DNA from: Lachancea kluyveri NRRL Y-12651
Taxonomy: Eukaryota > Ascomycota > Saccharomycetes > Saccharomycetales > Saccharomycetaceae
Reading direction: 5' to 3'
NCBI GenBank assembly: GCA_000149225.2
Contig: CM000691.1
Coordinates: forward strand, 930,001-994,000
DNA length: 64,000 bases
Part shown: one piece after another, positions 38,027 through 47,606 of the stretch
How positions within the stretch are numbered: position 1 is the stretch's first letter
Layout: every line of letters begins with the position of its first letter
Notes under the pieces: model-generated
The model's input: the letters and a program-made list of their open reading frames with translations, nothing else
Told to the model about the DNA's origin: nothing
Databases searched by the model: none
Made by a program: the position numbers and the translations under genes

Positions 38027-38689
38027 ATGGCTGCTAATAAAAAGACACAATCTAGGGGCAGGCAAACTGGAAAGAAAGTAGACAAAAGCTCTGCTTTCAA
38101 GAACAAAAGTTTACTCGAACGGGTTGGCTTCGCCAACGGTAAAGGCATCAGGCCATCTACAAAGCCAAAGACACCAGATAATAGCCTAAGAGTTGTCAAC
38201 GGAAAGTTATTGAGTGTTAACGATGTTGGTGTCCTTCTAAGAGATGCTGCCAAAAAGACTGGTACGCCTCCACCAAAGAAGTCTAAAGTTAGAGCCGGTA
38301 GGGTTAATGAGAAAAGGCGTGCGCTAGCGATTACACGTGGTGCAGATCCCAAACGTCCATTGAAACCATACGGCAACAACTTGGTTATTTCTATGAAAAA
38401 GGCTGCTTCTAGTAAATTTTTAAGGCTACGAAACTTGCCTCTTGGCACTAATAGTGAAGACTTGAAAGCCACCGTCGAGCAGATATCCCAAATGGTTGTA
38501 AACAAAGTAAAATTGGTAGACCTGCCCTCTGGCTCAGTTACCGCAGAGTTGTGGTTACAAACTGCGGTGGGAGACGATTTGGAAAAGGTCAGGACGCAGT
38601 TCCATAATGCTGAAGTTGACGGTCGCAGAATTTCCGTCGAGGTGGCTTCCTCCTCCGAAATATCAGAAAAGGTTGCTGTCAATTACTGA
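38027..38689 (+). CDS. YHR127W-type nuclear protein with an RRM-like end
   Basis: 220 residues; similar throughout to S. cerevisiae YHR127W (243), a poorly characterised nuclear protein. The basic, Lys/Arg-rich first half ([40 protein letters not shown]) suggests RNA or chromatin binding. The second half (about residues 125-215: [20 protein letters not shown] ... [20 protein letters not shown]) has the strand-helix spacing of an RRM, with LRLRNLP resembling RNP2. No catalytic motif. Its position next to SRV2 (YNL138W) is further evidence that both sister regions are merged. Confidence 0.85.
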   Translation: MAANKKTQSRGRQTGKKVDKSSAFKNKSLLERVGFANGKGIRPSTKPKTPDNSLRVVNGKLLSVNDVGVLLRDAAKKTGTPPPKKSKVRAGRVNEKRRALAITRGADPKRPLKPYGNNLVISMKKAASSKFLRLRNLPLGTNSEDLKATVEQISQMVVNKVKLVDLPSGSVTAELWLQTAVGDDLEKVRTQFHNAEVDGRRISVEVASSSEISEKVAVNY

Positions 38690-39563
38690 CACCTCCATCC
38701 GAGACTTTCAGAAAGTTGTGTGTAATATTTGTAAGAGGAAACCAACCCTTAAACGTACGTTTTTAATACTATCAGTAGCTGCAAAAGGAGTTCCAAAAAC
38801 ACTAGAGATTGGAATGAAAGCAGCATTTTTGGACCTTACAGGACCCTCTCGACGGGAATGCGACAGGATTTATTCTTCATCGCTGTCTTGAAGTTAGGAA
38901 CCCACTTGCTTACATGGGTGCTCACATCTTGCGCCATAGACCAGAATAGAATGAAAGTTATTACACCTGCTTCTCCAATGGAAAGATGATCCCAAGTCCT
39001 TCTGTCGGTCCCATTAACACCCTACAAGAGGAAACTAAAGATGGTTACTTTAATGCTAACCCCTTAGGTGGTGTGCCAAACCGCAACGTCCTAGCGCACA
39101 AATTACACGGCATAAAGCTCTGGTAAGAAAATAGTTAGGAAGAACAGATGCATAGGCTATGGGCTCTGCAGATGCCATAGCTCCACCTAAGGTACACCGA
39201 TGCCCGTGTTCTTGATCCAAGCGTACATAAATTACATATGGTTATGTTACGATCCGAGTCAACCCGAAATTGAGACAAAAAAGAACACTACCACCAAAAT
39301 CACCATACATCCAATCCCAAGCCTCAGTATTTGTGATTTGAGATATCTGTTCTTAGGCTCATATGCCCTGTGAGTATTGAACGACTTGTGGGTTTTCACG
39401 AGGCAGATCTTGGCTTGTTAACGTTCTGACAACAGGGTAAACTTCGTAGACGATGCTTTAGATGCTGAGAGCAATCTTAGCATATAAGGCTGGCATTATT
39501 AAAAAGGATACCTTGCTTTCTTCTACCTCTCTCATTATAAGATCTATAACTCTACAAATATCA
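38690..39563. other. Intergenic region before the multi-pass membrane protein
   Basis: 874 bp. CCTTAGGTGG (about 39062) recurs as its complement CCACCTAAGG (about 39183), an imperfect inverted pair about 120 bp apart with further similarity (GTGTGCC/GGTGTACC). It could be a dyad binding site or chance. No gene was recognised. Confidence 0.4.
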
Positions 39564-40331
39564 ATGGCCACTGCTAATCTATCTTACTTTAAGGCTTTGT
39601 CCTTGTTAACCTTGGCTCTATCTATCTACTCAACATGGAGCTACCCTTTTAAAGAAGATCCAACCTTCACTCCGTTCACAAGTGTTAATTGGGTTATCAC
39701 CATCTATTGGTTGGTGACATACATTTCTCAAATTGCTTTCGTCAATTCTATTTTCCTAGTTAATGATGGCAGTTACAACTTAACTGGTGAAATTACTTCC
39801 ATCAGCAACCCCATCAGAGTTTTGACACATTTCTCCATTTTCAATGTTGCGCACATGGTATGGAGCATTCTGTTCTTTAAGCATCATTATTTCCTAAGTT
39901 TGCTTGTGGCTGGCTTTAACTTCTTACAAATTTTGACCTTGTTGCCATTGAAAACCACCAAATTGGTTCGCTGGCCTGTCATCTCTTTGCCATTGAGTTG
40001 GTTGATGTATACTTTGTTTTGGAACGGTGCTTTGTGGTTGGGTACCAATGGTACATTTGGTAGAATAATTGCTAATGTATTCATCTGGGACTTTTTGATT
40101 GTTGGCTTTGTCATTTTGATGTTTTACGATGACTACGCCGTTGGTCTATCGACTAGTTTCTTGCTATTGGGTATTGGCTGGGGTCAACTGGTCAACAAAC
40201 TATTCTCTTTGCAATGGATCTTTGGATTCATCAACTCTGGTTTGCTATTCCTCTTGAGCGTTGGTACCATGGTCAAACCATTCCACTCTTCTTCTCCAAC
40301 TATCGACGAAACGAGACCTTTGACTGCATGA
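39564..40331 (+). CDS. Multi-pass membrane protein of unknown function
   Basis: 255 residues from MATANLSYFKALSLLTLAL. An in-frame ATG at 39462 would add 34 residues but lies before A/T-rich leader-like sequence, so the downstream start is preferred. Seven or eight hydrophobic segments are visible, including VNWVITIYWLVTYISQIAFV, FWNGALWLGTNG and FLIVGFVILMFYDDYAVGLS. The short hydrophilic tail is PFHSSSPTIDETRPLTA. Trp-Asn-Gly and Asp-Asp-Tyr motifs in and between helices look conserved-type. It might belong to a fungal uncharacterised membrane family such as DUF1774, but I cannot confirm that. Strong codon bias (TTG, GGT, ACC) suggests good expression. I know of no S. cerevisiae gene at this place. 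Confidence 0.8.
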   Translation: MATANLSYFKALSLLTLALSIYSTWSYPFKEDPTFTPFTSVNWVITIYWLVTYISQIAFVNSIFLVNDGSYNLTGEITSISNPIRVLTHFSIFNVAHMVWSILFFKHHYFLSLLVAGFNFLQILTLLPLKTTKLVRWPVISLPLSWLMYTLFWNGALWLGTNGTFGRIIANVFIWDFLIVGFVILMFYDDYAVGLSTSFLLLGIGWGQLVNKLFSLQWIFGFINSGLLFLLSVGTMVKPFHSSSPTIDETRPLTA

Positions 40332-40405
40332 TTTGGTTCTGTTACCATGCATGCAAGTTTTTATACCTATGAATACATATATGCCACCTTTAAGTAGAAG
40401 TTTCT

Positions 40406-40729
40406 TTAGCGGCTCTCTAGCTTCCTCTTATTAAATTCATTGCACATTTTATCAATTATTTCCAGTTTGGTGGTTCTCTTTGAGTGATCGCCAGAGGCCA
40501 AGCTGACGTATTCTAGCAAGCCGCTATGTCCCAAAATACTGTTGTAAGTATCCCTATGCACATTAGTCATCCATTCGTCTCTGTTGGTGTCGTCGTTACC
40601 AAGTCCGACATGCTTTTGTTTCATCACTTGGTATAACTGTTGTTGCCTTACTTTGTCAGACTGTAAAAAATTCATAGTTAGTAAATGCTTACAATGTGTT
40701 ATACCGAACGTTAAGTTTAGACATACCAT
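40406..40729 (-). CDS. YSF3: YSF3, SF3b10-type splicing factor subunit, first exon is the ATG alone
   Basis: Smallest SF3b component of U2 snRNP (human SF3B5/SF3b10). The ATG (40727-40729) is directly followed by GTATGT. The intron is 40661-40726 (66 nt), with branch TACTAAC (complement at 40677-40683) and 3' TACAG. Exon 2 is 40406-40660, starting SDKVRQQQLYQVMKQKHVGL. The spliced protein is 85 residues, the S. cerevisiae length, with the family signature DEWMTNVHRDTYNSILGHSG and LLEYVSLASGD. As I recall, the S. cerevisiae gene (YNL138W-A) is also interrupted at its very start. Divergent from THO2 as in S. cerevisiae. Confidence 0.93.
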   Translation of the reverse strand: MVCLNLTFGITHCKHLLTMNFLQSDKVRQQQLYQVMKQKHVGLGNDDTNRDEWMTNVHRDTYNSILGHSGLLEYVSLASGDHSKRTTKLEIIDKMCNEFNKRKLESR

Positions 40730-40903
40730 CTCCTTTGTTTTCAGATATTCTTTGCTTATCTCTCTTCGCTGTCTTGGTAAACTTTACTAACGGGTGGTGA
40801 TTACGCATGAAGTTGAAAACTTTTCCAAACGGGTACTGCATGCACTACAACGAAACCAAACAAAAAGAGGCAAGACGAAAGAAAACGAGAAACCCACAAA
40901 ATA

Positions 40904-43900
40904 ATGCAATCATCTTTGGTCTCTAGACTTAATGCACTTGCTAAAGTGCATGTAGCGGCAGAGAGATGTGTCTTTACAAATGAGTTTCTGGACAATTGGA
41001 CAGAACAATGTGATCGGTTGATTGAGGAATACAAATCACTAGAAGAGGACGGTGAGCGCAAGATTCTGCTACAAAAGGTATTCTATGAGGCACTGATGCT
41101 TACAACGTCCAAATACAAGGACTTAGTTTATAACTTTCAGAAGTTATCTAATCTGGTGAATAGCTTGATTGCTCTAAACAAAGCCAAAAACAGCAAAATG
41201 CTTATTTCTATAATCAATTGTTTCCCTGAAAAGAACGATTCAATTGAAAACTTGATTCGCTCTCTAGAAAACATCGATGACGAGCTGTGTTCCTATGTAA
41301 CAGACGACAAATTACTACAAGGCGCAGGTAAATGGTCAAAAGAGCAACGTTCCCTGTTTAAAAAGAACTTATTGGATGAAAAATACGTTATAAAGAAATA
41401 TAACTTGGTCTCTGAAAATCCAACCGGATTTACTCAAGTTATTACACTATTGATTATAGCTTTTGCTGACCCAGATCGTCACCAGAAGCTAGATTATTAC
41501 TGGTGCCAGATTCAATTTACTGCAGGTAAATATTCCTTAGACCCAATTCGTGTGCTGGACTTAATATTGGAGATCTCTGCTACCTATGTTATTGAAAACT
41601 ACAGATTCATCATAGAACTTTTGAAGGTATCTGATTTCTGGCCTCGTGCTCTTGGAGATAGTAGCTCTTTCGAGTCCTTGGGCAAGGGTGGGAATATGAT
41701 CGCTTCTCGCTTGCTAGTCACAAAATTACAAAACACAAGTACCGAAACTACAAGGAGGTATCTTCTGAATTTGACTTGCATCCTAATTAAAGAAGGCTTC
41801 GTCTCATTTGTATCCATTTTCGAAAATCTAGGACCAGACGATGATACCATTGAAAAGTTCTTGATAGATTATTACGAGGAATTGGAATTGGAAAGCACAA
41901 AAGGTTTAGTAAATCCATTAGCAATGGCATCGGCGTTACCAGACGAAGATGAGGACGAAGAGGATAAAAAATCTACAAATATAGAGGATAATGAGAAAAA
42001 CAGGAAAAATGAGGAAGAAGAAAAAGAAAATTTAGAAAAGTTAAAGTCAGAGCAGCGAGCTGCTGTATTGTATTCTGGAAAACTGGAGCTTTTGGAAAGG
42101 TTGCTGGCACATGGCTGCCTAGCTCCATCCATTTATATTTTGCGAAAATATCCCAAGTTGGCATATCCTAGGGAAAAGATTGTCAAGTTAATTTTGAGAA
42201 TTTATGAGTATTTGATTAGCCCATATTATACCTCAGCCGTTTTCGATGGTATGGATAGAAGGTTAGCTGACCCTCTTTTACCAGTAAAATACAACCAAGG
42301 ATTGCCTAGCAGGGCTCCCTACCTCATCAACGAGGTTCCCACTGATGACCCTATCCTAGTGCTGGGGTCAGATTCCAACACTTTTTTTTATTACAAAGAG
42401 TGGGATTCGGAGTTAGCTCCTGCCGATGATTTAGAACAAATTTTCAAATACTCACACGAATGGTTATCTTTTGTCGGCCCAAATTTGGCAAAGGCACCAG
42501 AACTGATGTCTAAACTATGCCGGATTGGAGTTCAGAATATTGAAAAAAATAACTACGACGAGCATGTTGTTTTAAATTGGTTTGACTTTGTGAGGAAGTT
42601 TATTTTCCCCGCCACTCCATTATTAACTGCAAACCCTGCGGTAGCCATTGACGTATACAGCATGATGAAATTATTTCCGTTTGAAAAAAGGTACTTACTG
42701 TACAATGAGATGACTACCAAACTTTCACAAGATGATGTATTTATCAAGGTGGCCTTCAACAAAGCAGAAAGGGATACAAAAAATGCTTTGAAATCTTTGA
42801 GCATTGATAATCTGGGAACTCAATCCAGAAAAATTGCAAAAATAGTATCTACTAATCCACTAGCAACTTTGCCATCTGTCATTGGCCAAATCGAAAACTA
42901 TGATAAAGTTTCTGAGTTAATAGTCGCGACGTCAAAATTTTTTAATGACTTTGCCTATGACGTTTTACAGTACACTTTGTTACTGAAACTGACTTCTGGT
43001 AGAAATTCCACACAAGCAGATGGTGTTAATCAGATGATGTGGGTTCAAAGGTTAGCAGTGTTTATTGCTGACCTGGTCAAAAACTCTCCAAAAATGGATA
43101 TCACCAACATAGTCGTCTACGTTGTAAAGACTTTACACAAGGGAGATACTGTTGCCTTATCTATCTTAAAAGAGCTGGTTTCGAGAGTTGGGGGTATTAG
43201 AGATTTAAACGAAATTGGTTGGTCCAGGTTGGTTATGTTGAATTCTGGTAAATGCTTGCAAAAAGCAGCACGCGAGCTGATTTTAGATTCAAGAGATGAT
43301 TACTCAAAACGCTCAATCGATCTTTTGCACGATTTTCTAAAATTGAATGCTTTGTCCGAAGTTATAATATTGCTCCAAAACCTAAACTTGACGGCTAGCA
43401 CCGAGCATTTGCATTACAAGATTCTGTCCTCCAAATCGGATGGTATGAATGCCTTGCTATGGTCTTTTATTGAAATGGTAAAATATTTTTTGACTGATGA
43501 TCAACTAGTGACAAATATTCTCTCTTTCGACAAACTAATCAATGAATTTAATGTCCCAACCCAATGGGCATTTCATATCTGGAGGGATTACTTTAATCAA
43601 ATGCTTCACAGAAATGAAGAATCTTCAAATATGGTTAATGAAATAATCAGAAAAGCAGACTTTAGAGGCGTGGATTTGAGTAATATGTCTAATGATTTGT
43701 TCATCAATTTCTGGAGGCTATCTCTTTACGATGTCCAGTTTAACAAATCCATGTATGACGATGAAAAGACCAAAATAGAAAAACAACTCGTGGAGGCAAA
43801 ATCCTCCAGAAGGAGAGCTGAATTGAATACCAAAATACAGCACATAATGTCTGACTGTATCTCTCACCAAAAATCTTACAATGATAACAAAACCGCTTTA

Positions 43901-45868
43901 GGCAGCAATTCATCTTCTTGGATTAAGGATTTTTCACACAACGAAATAAGTGCTTTCTTTCAGTATTGTGTCATTCCAAGAGTATTTTTTTCACCTCCAG
44001 ATGCTATTTTTGGCTGTTTCTTCATATTTGAGACATTTAGTATGGAGAACGTCATTAAAATATTCGATTTTTTCTTCAATTCACACATTTTAAGCACATT
44101 GATCTTCACTTCAACTGCATCCGAAGCTGGTAACTTGGGCATCTTTTATAAAGGTGTTTTGCAAAAATTTGAAGAACTAAGAAGAGATAAGGAATTTGAT
44201 GAAGCAACATGTAGGATGCTATATCAATGGCACTCCATCATAGCCGAAGACGTTGCGGGCCTTTTGTCTGAATCAAATTATATGTCTATCAGAAATGCTA
44301 TTGAATTCATGAAGCACGTATCTGCTGTTTTTCCTGTTGTCAATAAACATATTGAGTTGGTTTTCAAAACAATTGAAGATCAGCTGATCAAAGAAAACAG
44401 AGAAGACATCAAACTTCCAAGTAATGCTCTAATTGGTCATTTGAAAGCACGTATGAAACGTTCTTTGGATGTCGTCGATTTCTGTGAGTTAGAAGGCGAC
44501 AAAAAAGAGGAACTTTGTAAACTCCATGAAGAGCAAGAGGAGATAGAACAATACAAAAAAGCTTTAGAAAATGAGAAAAGAGAAGCACAGATGAGAGAAC
44601 GTTTGGAAAGAGAAGTCAAGGAGAGGAAAGAAAGAGGAACTAAAGAAAACGATACCTTAATTCCGACCGGTCCATCTGCTTTTAACAAGGCCTTCAGTAG
44701 TATGCCTATGTCCGCAATTCTTGATGATATGGACGAAACTTTCTACTGGCTAAAGCAGAATGATATTGCAAAGGTTCTACGCTGTATTAAGAATGAAACC
44801 CATCGTGTTGCTATCAAGAGATCAGAAGAAAACTCTACCGATAAAGTGGCATATCGGAAAGCTGTCGCTGTAGAGCTGGAAAAATATTTCAAAAGCTTGG
44901 TGTCCAACCATTCTCACCACACTTTTAGTCTGAAGCTAAGAGATATCTTGATGGCTTGCAATAACATCACCAATCCTGCTCATTCAGCAGGATCAAAATT
45001 CAATAGACTACAAGGCCCATCTGTATCAATGTATGATGATGAGCCCACTGTTTCTGAAAAAGCGCCCACATCCAGATTCAATGGAAATACCTCATCAAGC
45101 AGATACAACGCGTCATCTGCTACAGCAAAGCAACCACTCGCAAATGGTGCGAAGCAGTCTAAACCACCTAGCCATACCACTAGCCAAGGTAAAGCTTCAT
45201 CAGGAACATCGGCATTTACCAAGAAAACTAGTAGCATGGCTACCGTAGTTGATAAAACAAGACAAAACAGTCCTGCCAAAGCTGAAAATGGTCAGTCTTT
45301 TAGGAGCAGACTATCAAACGCAGATGATCATAAAAATCCTTCTAACGGCAGCCAGCCAAGAAGCAGGGACTCTTCAAGAGATAGCCGACCACTGCAGTCA
45401 GAACGAGGTCGGTTTGGAGAAAGAAGAGAATCCAGGTTTGAAACTGGTTCGGCCATACCACGTGGTCCAGAGAAGAGATTCGGTACACCTGCCAATAACC
45501 CGAATGTGATTAATAGAAATGAGTCCAAGAAAGCCGGTGATCCAGCCAATTTAGAGTCTCGCAAACGTGGCCGTGATGATAATAGGTTTGAAAGCTCAAC
45601 AGCAAAACGCTTTAAAAAACCAGATATTGATGAACAGAAGAGGTACGACTCTTACCACGCAGATCGCAATAGAAGACCAGAGGGCCCATCTCCAGAAACC
45701 AAAAGACCTAGCGTTCCCAATGAGCGCGATAGAAATTTTGAAGGTTCACAGTTCTCACGCAATAGAAAAGCCGAGGGATCGGCGTCATCCCACCGCAATG
45801 ACACATACTATGGTTCACTTCCTTCTGGCCCAAAAAGTCAGACTAATTACAGCAGGTACAAGAAATAG
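40904..45868 (+). CDS. THO2: THO2, THO/TREX mRNA export complex subunit
   Basis: Largest scaffold of the THO complex, coupling transcription elongation, R-loop avoidance and mRNP export. 1654 residues (about 1597 in S. cerevisiae). Helical-repeat sequence dominates up to about residue 1330, interrupted by an acidic/Glu-Lys loop near 345-380 (DEDEDEEDKKSTNIEDN). THOC2-type landmarks in the middle include LFINFWRLSLYDVQFNKSMY and FFQYCVIPRVFFSPPDAIFG. The last 270 residues are Ser/Arg/Asn-rich, basic and probably disordered, matching the nucleic-acid-binding tail of yeast Tho2. The frame is intact over 5 kb. Confidence 0.96.
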   Translation: MQSSLVSRLNALAKVHVAAERCVFTNEFLDNWTEQCDRLIEEYKSLEEDGERKILLQKVFYEALMLTTSKYKDLVYNFQKLSNLVNSLIALNKAKNSKMLISIINCFPEKNDSIENLIRSLENIDDELCSYVTDDKLLQGAGKWSKEQRSLFKKNLLDEKYVIKKYNLVSENPTGFTQVITLLIIAFADPDRHQKLDYYWCQIQFTAGKYSLDPIRVLDLILEISATYVIENYRFIIELLKVSDFWPRALGDSSSFESLGKGGNMIASRLLVTKLQNTSTETTRRYLLNLTCILIKEGFVSFVSIFENLGPDDDTIEKFLIDYYEELELESTKGLVNPLAMASALPDEDEDEEDKKSTNIEDNEKNRKNEEEEKENLEKLKSEQRAAVLYSGKLELLERLLAHGCLAPSIYILRKYPKLAYPREKIVKLILRIYEYLISPYYTSAVFDGMDRRLADPLLPVKYNQGLPSRAPYLINEVPTDDPILVLGSDSNTFFYYKEWDSELAPADDLEQIFKYSHEWLSFVGPNLAKAPELMSKLCRIGVQNIEKNNYDEHVVLNWFDFVRKFIFPATPLLTANPAVAIDVYSMMKLFPFEKRYLLYNEMTTKLSQDDVFIKVAFNKAERDTKNALKSLSIDNLGTQSRKIAKIVSTNPLATLPSVIGQIENYDKVSELIVATSKFFNDFAYDVLQYTLLLKLTSGRNSTQADGVNQMMWVQRLAVFIADLVKNSPKMDITNIVVYVVKTLHKGDTVALSILKELVSRVGGIRDLNEIGWSRLVMLNSGKCLQKAARELILDSRDDYSKRSIDLLHDFLKLNALSEVIILLQNLNLTASTEHLHYKILSSKSDGMNALLWSFIEMVKYFLTDDQLVTNILSFDKLINEFNVPTQWAFHIWRDYFNQMLHRNEESSNMVNEIIRKADFRGVDLSNMSNDLFINFWRLSLYDVQFNKSMYDDEKTKIEKQLVEAKSSRRRAELNTKIQHIMSDCISHQKSYNDNKTALGSNSSSWIKDFSHNEISAFFQYCVIPRVFFSPPDAIFGCFFIFETFSMENVIKIFDFFFNSHILSTLIFTSTASEAGNLGIFYKGVLQKFEELRRDKEFDEATCRMLYQWHSIIAEDVAGLLSESNYMSIRNAIEFMKHVSAVFPVVNKHIELVFKTIEDQLIKENREDIKLPSNALIGHLKARMKRSLDVVDFCELEGDKKEELCKLHEEQEEIEQYKKALENEKREAQMRERLEREVKERKERGTKENDTLIPTGPSAFNKAFSSMPMSAILDDMDETFYWLKQNDIAKVLRCIKNETHRVAIKRSEENSTDKVAYRKAVAVELEKYFKSLVSNHSHHTFSLKLRDILMACNNITNPAHSAGSKFNRLQGPSVSMYDDEPTVSEKAPTSRFNGNTSSSRYNASSATAKQPLANGAKQSKPPSHTTSQGKASSGTSAFTKKTSSMATVVDKTRQNSPAKAENGQSFRSRLSNADDHKNPSNGSQPRSRDSSRDSRPLQSERGRFGERRESRFETGSAIPRGPEKRFGTPANNPNVINRNESKKAGDPANLESRKRGRDDNRFESSTAKRFKKPDIDEQKRYDSYHADRNRRPEGPSPETKRPSVPNERDRNFEGSQFSRNRKAEGSASSHRNDTYYGSLPSGPKSQTNYSRYKK

Positions 45869-46033
45869 AACTCTCGTGTAAATACAATTATTTAACAGTA
45901 ACTTTTAGAAGCCTTCACGATTTTTGCGTAAAGAATGATAATGTTGATCACTTCTAAGTTTTAGTTCCGTCAGTCGAAGAATACCAGACAGATTAAGAGA
46001 GAGTATTCACACAACCAGAAACGCATTCGAAGT

Positions 46034-47170
46034 ATGACTTCAGTTTCGGGAAGTGTATATGGTGGCGCTAATGGTGAACTTATAGCATTTATTAGCAGGG
46101 CGAAAGACTTACCTAACCTGCGGAAGCTCGACAAACAAAACCCATATGTGATCCTAAGGATTGCACATATGACAGAAAAGTCGGACGTTGTCTTTAGAGG
46201 TGGTCAGACACCTACTTTTGCATTCCAAACAAAGTTCGATATAACACCAGACGTCAAGCCTTTGTTGATAGTGGAGGTGCTCGATGAAACAAAAAAAGCA
46301 CCAAAACTCGTTGGCAAATGCGAAATCGATATCACACCCGCTTTATATGCGGACCCAGAGGAAGGATACGATGACTGGCACGACTTAAAGCTGGGCCGTG
46401 AGTATGCTGGTAAAATATACATTGAATTGACGTTTTGTCCCAAGCTTCCGCCCTCGCAATTGCGCAAAGAGGACCACACTGCAGATAGCTTTTTTGAATC
46501 TTCAATTGCGAGCAGGCCAGCACCTCCATTACCTTCAGATATCCCCGAAATAAACTTAACTAAAAGCTCTGGATACACACATGCTTCCCACATGCGTCAA
46601 GTGATACCATCGATACAACATCATGCCACACCACAACGATCGCCATCATCTCCTTTGAACCACCAAGTGCCCTCCCCATCAACACTTGGCATGTCATTTG
46701 ATTTTTCATCTTCAGTTGGTACGAATGCTACGTATGAATCACAAGTCTCTCAAACCACAGTTGGTACCACAGAATCTCCGTTTGCAAGGCTAAAACAGCT
46801 AAAGGAAAAGTGGAAAAACCTCAAAAATCAAGGCACCTCGGAACAGGATACTGAACAAAGAAATGGCGTAGATCTAGAAGCCCTTCAGCGTGCAGTGGGT
46901 GTAGATCCCGATGAACACACCCACACTATCACACGTTTGCCTAGCCGTGCTACAATAATATCCGCTAAGCTGCAAAATCAGCCCCCATTACCACCATTAC
47001 CGCATGCTGATTCACGTAGATCCAGTCATTCAAGCCCAATAAGAAGAGGGTATGAGGCCTCTTCTCCCCATCGCTCACCAAAACTTCCTCCACTTCCCAT
47101 GGAATCACCATTCTCATCTAGAAGAACCTCTATGTCTCCGACAAGAAGAAGGCCACCACCTCCAGCATAA
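46034..47170 (+). CDS. INN1: INN1, C2-domain cytokinesis protein
   Basis: Acts at the bud neck, activating Chs2 and primary-septum formation with Hof1 and Cyk3. 378 residues (409 in S. cerevisiae). The C2-like domain spans residues 12-145 (GELIAFISRAKDLPNLRKLD, NPYVILRIA, KPLLIVEVLDETKKAPKLVG, YIELTFCPKLPPSQLRKE). Multiple proline-rich SH3-ligand motifs follow (RPAPPLPSD, PPLPPLPHAD, PKLPPLPMES) for Hof1/Cyk3 binding. It ends in Arg/Pro-rich TRRRPPPPA. In S. cerevisiae (YNL152W) it lies far from THO2 (YNL139C); here they are neighbours, marking an inversion junction. A related gene follows immediately. Confidence 0.95.
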   Translation: MTSVSGSVYGGANGELIAFISRAKDLPNLRKLDKQNPYVILRIAHMTEKSDVVFRGGQTPTFAFQTKFDITPDVKPLLIVEVLDETKKAPKLVGKCEIDITPALYADPEEGYDDWHDLKLGREYAGKIYIELTFCPKLPPSQLRKEDHTADSFFESSIASRPAPPLPSDIPEINLTKSSGYTHASHMRQVIPSIQHHATPQRSPSSPLNHQVPSPSTLGMSFDFSSSVGTNATYESQVSQTTVGTTESPFARLKQLKEKWKNLKNQGTSEQDTEQRNGVDLEALQRAVGVDPDEHTHTITRLPSRATIISAKLQNQPPLPPLPHADSRRSSHSSPIRRGYEASSPHRSPKLPPLPMESPFSSRRTSMSPTRRRPPPPA

Positions 47171-47606
47171 AAATGTCTCTCTACCGCTAATTGGGTTTAA
47201 TCATTATGTAATACTATTCTGAGCGCTTCGCTCCCAATGTTCAGTTGATACGTTTTTTATCTCCGCAGAGAAGTCCACGAAATCTTTGAAAGTCAACATG
47301 AACACGACACGCTAGCTTCCGTGGACCTTATAGCTCCAGAAGCATGCCTACGATACATGGATGATTGTTTTACTCTTGCATTCCATGATTATCCTGAGAA
47401 ATTCTGGTTATTGTCTTTCTTATTTTTCGCTACGTAAATTCTTGTGATAATTATTAGTTTTCCGGTTAATCTCAATTTTCTATCGACGGCGCAGCGAATG
47501 ATGGCTTATACATACAGTAAGCCGAATGTATATATATAAATAAATAAATAAAAGTTAGCAGTAGTTGGGATGCAGCAAAGAAGCAGCAATAAACTGGCGA
47601 TTACTT
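47171..47606. other. INN1 to INN1-like intergenic region
   Basis: 436 bp. The GC-rich dyad GAGCGCTTCGCTC at about 47220, 50 bp after the INN1 stop, could form a small hairpin. TA-repeat and AAATAAAT-type sequence precedes the next start. No gene was seen. Confidence 0.4.
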
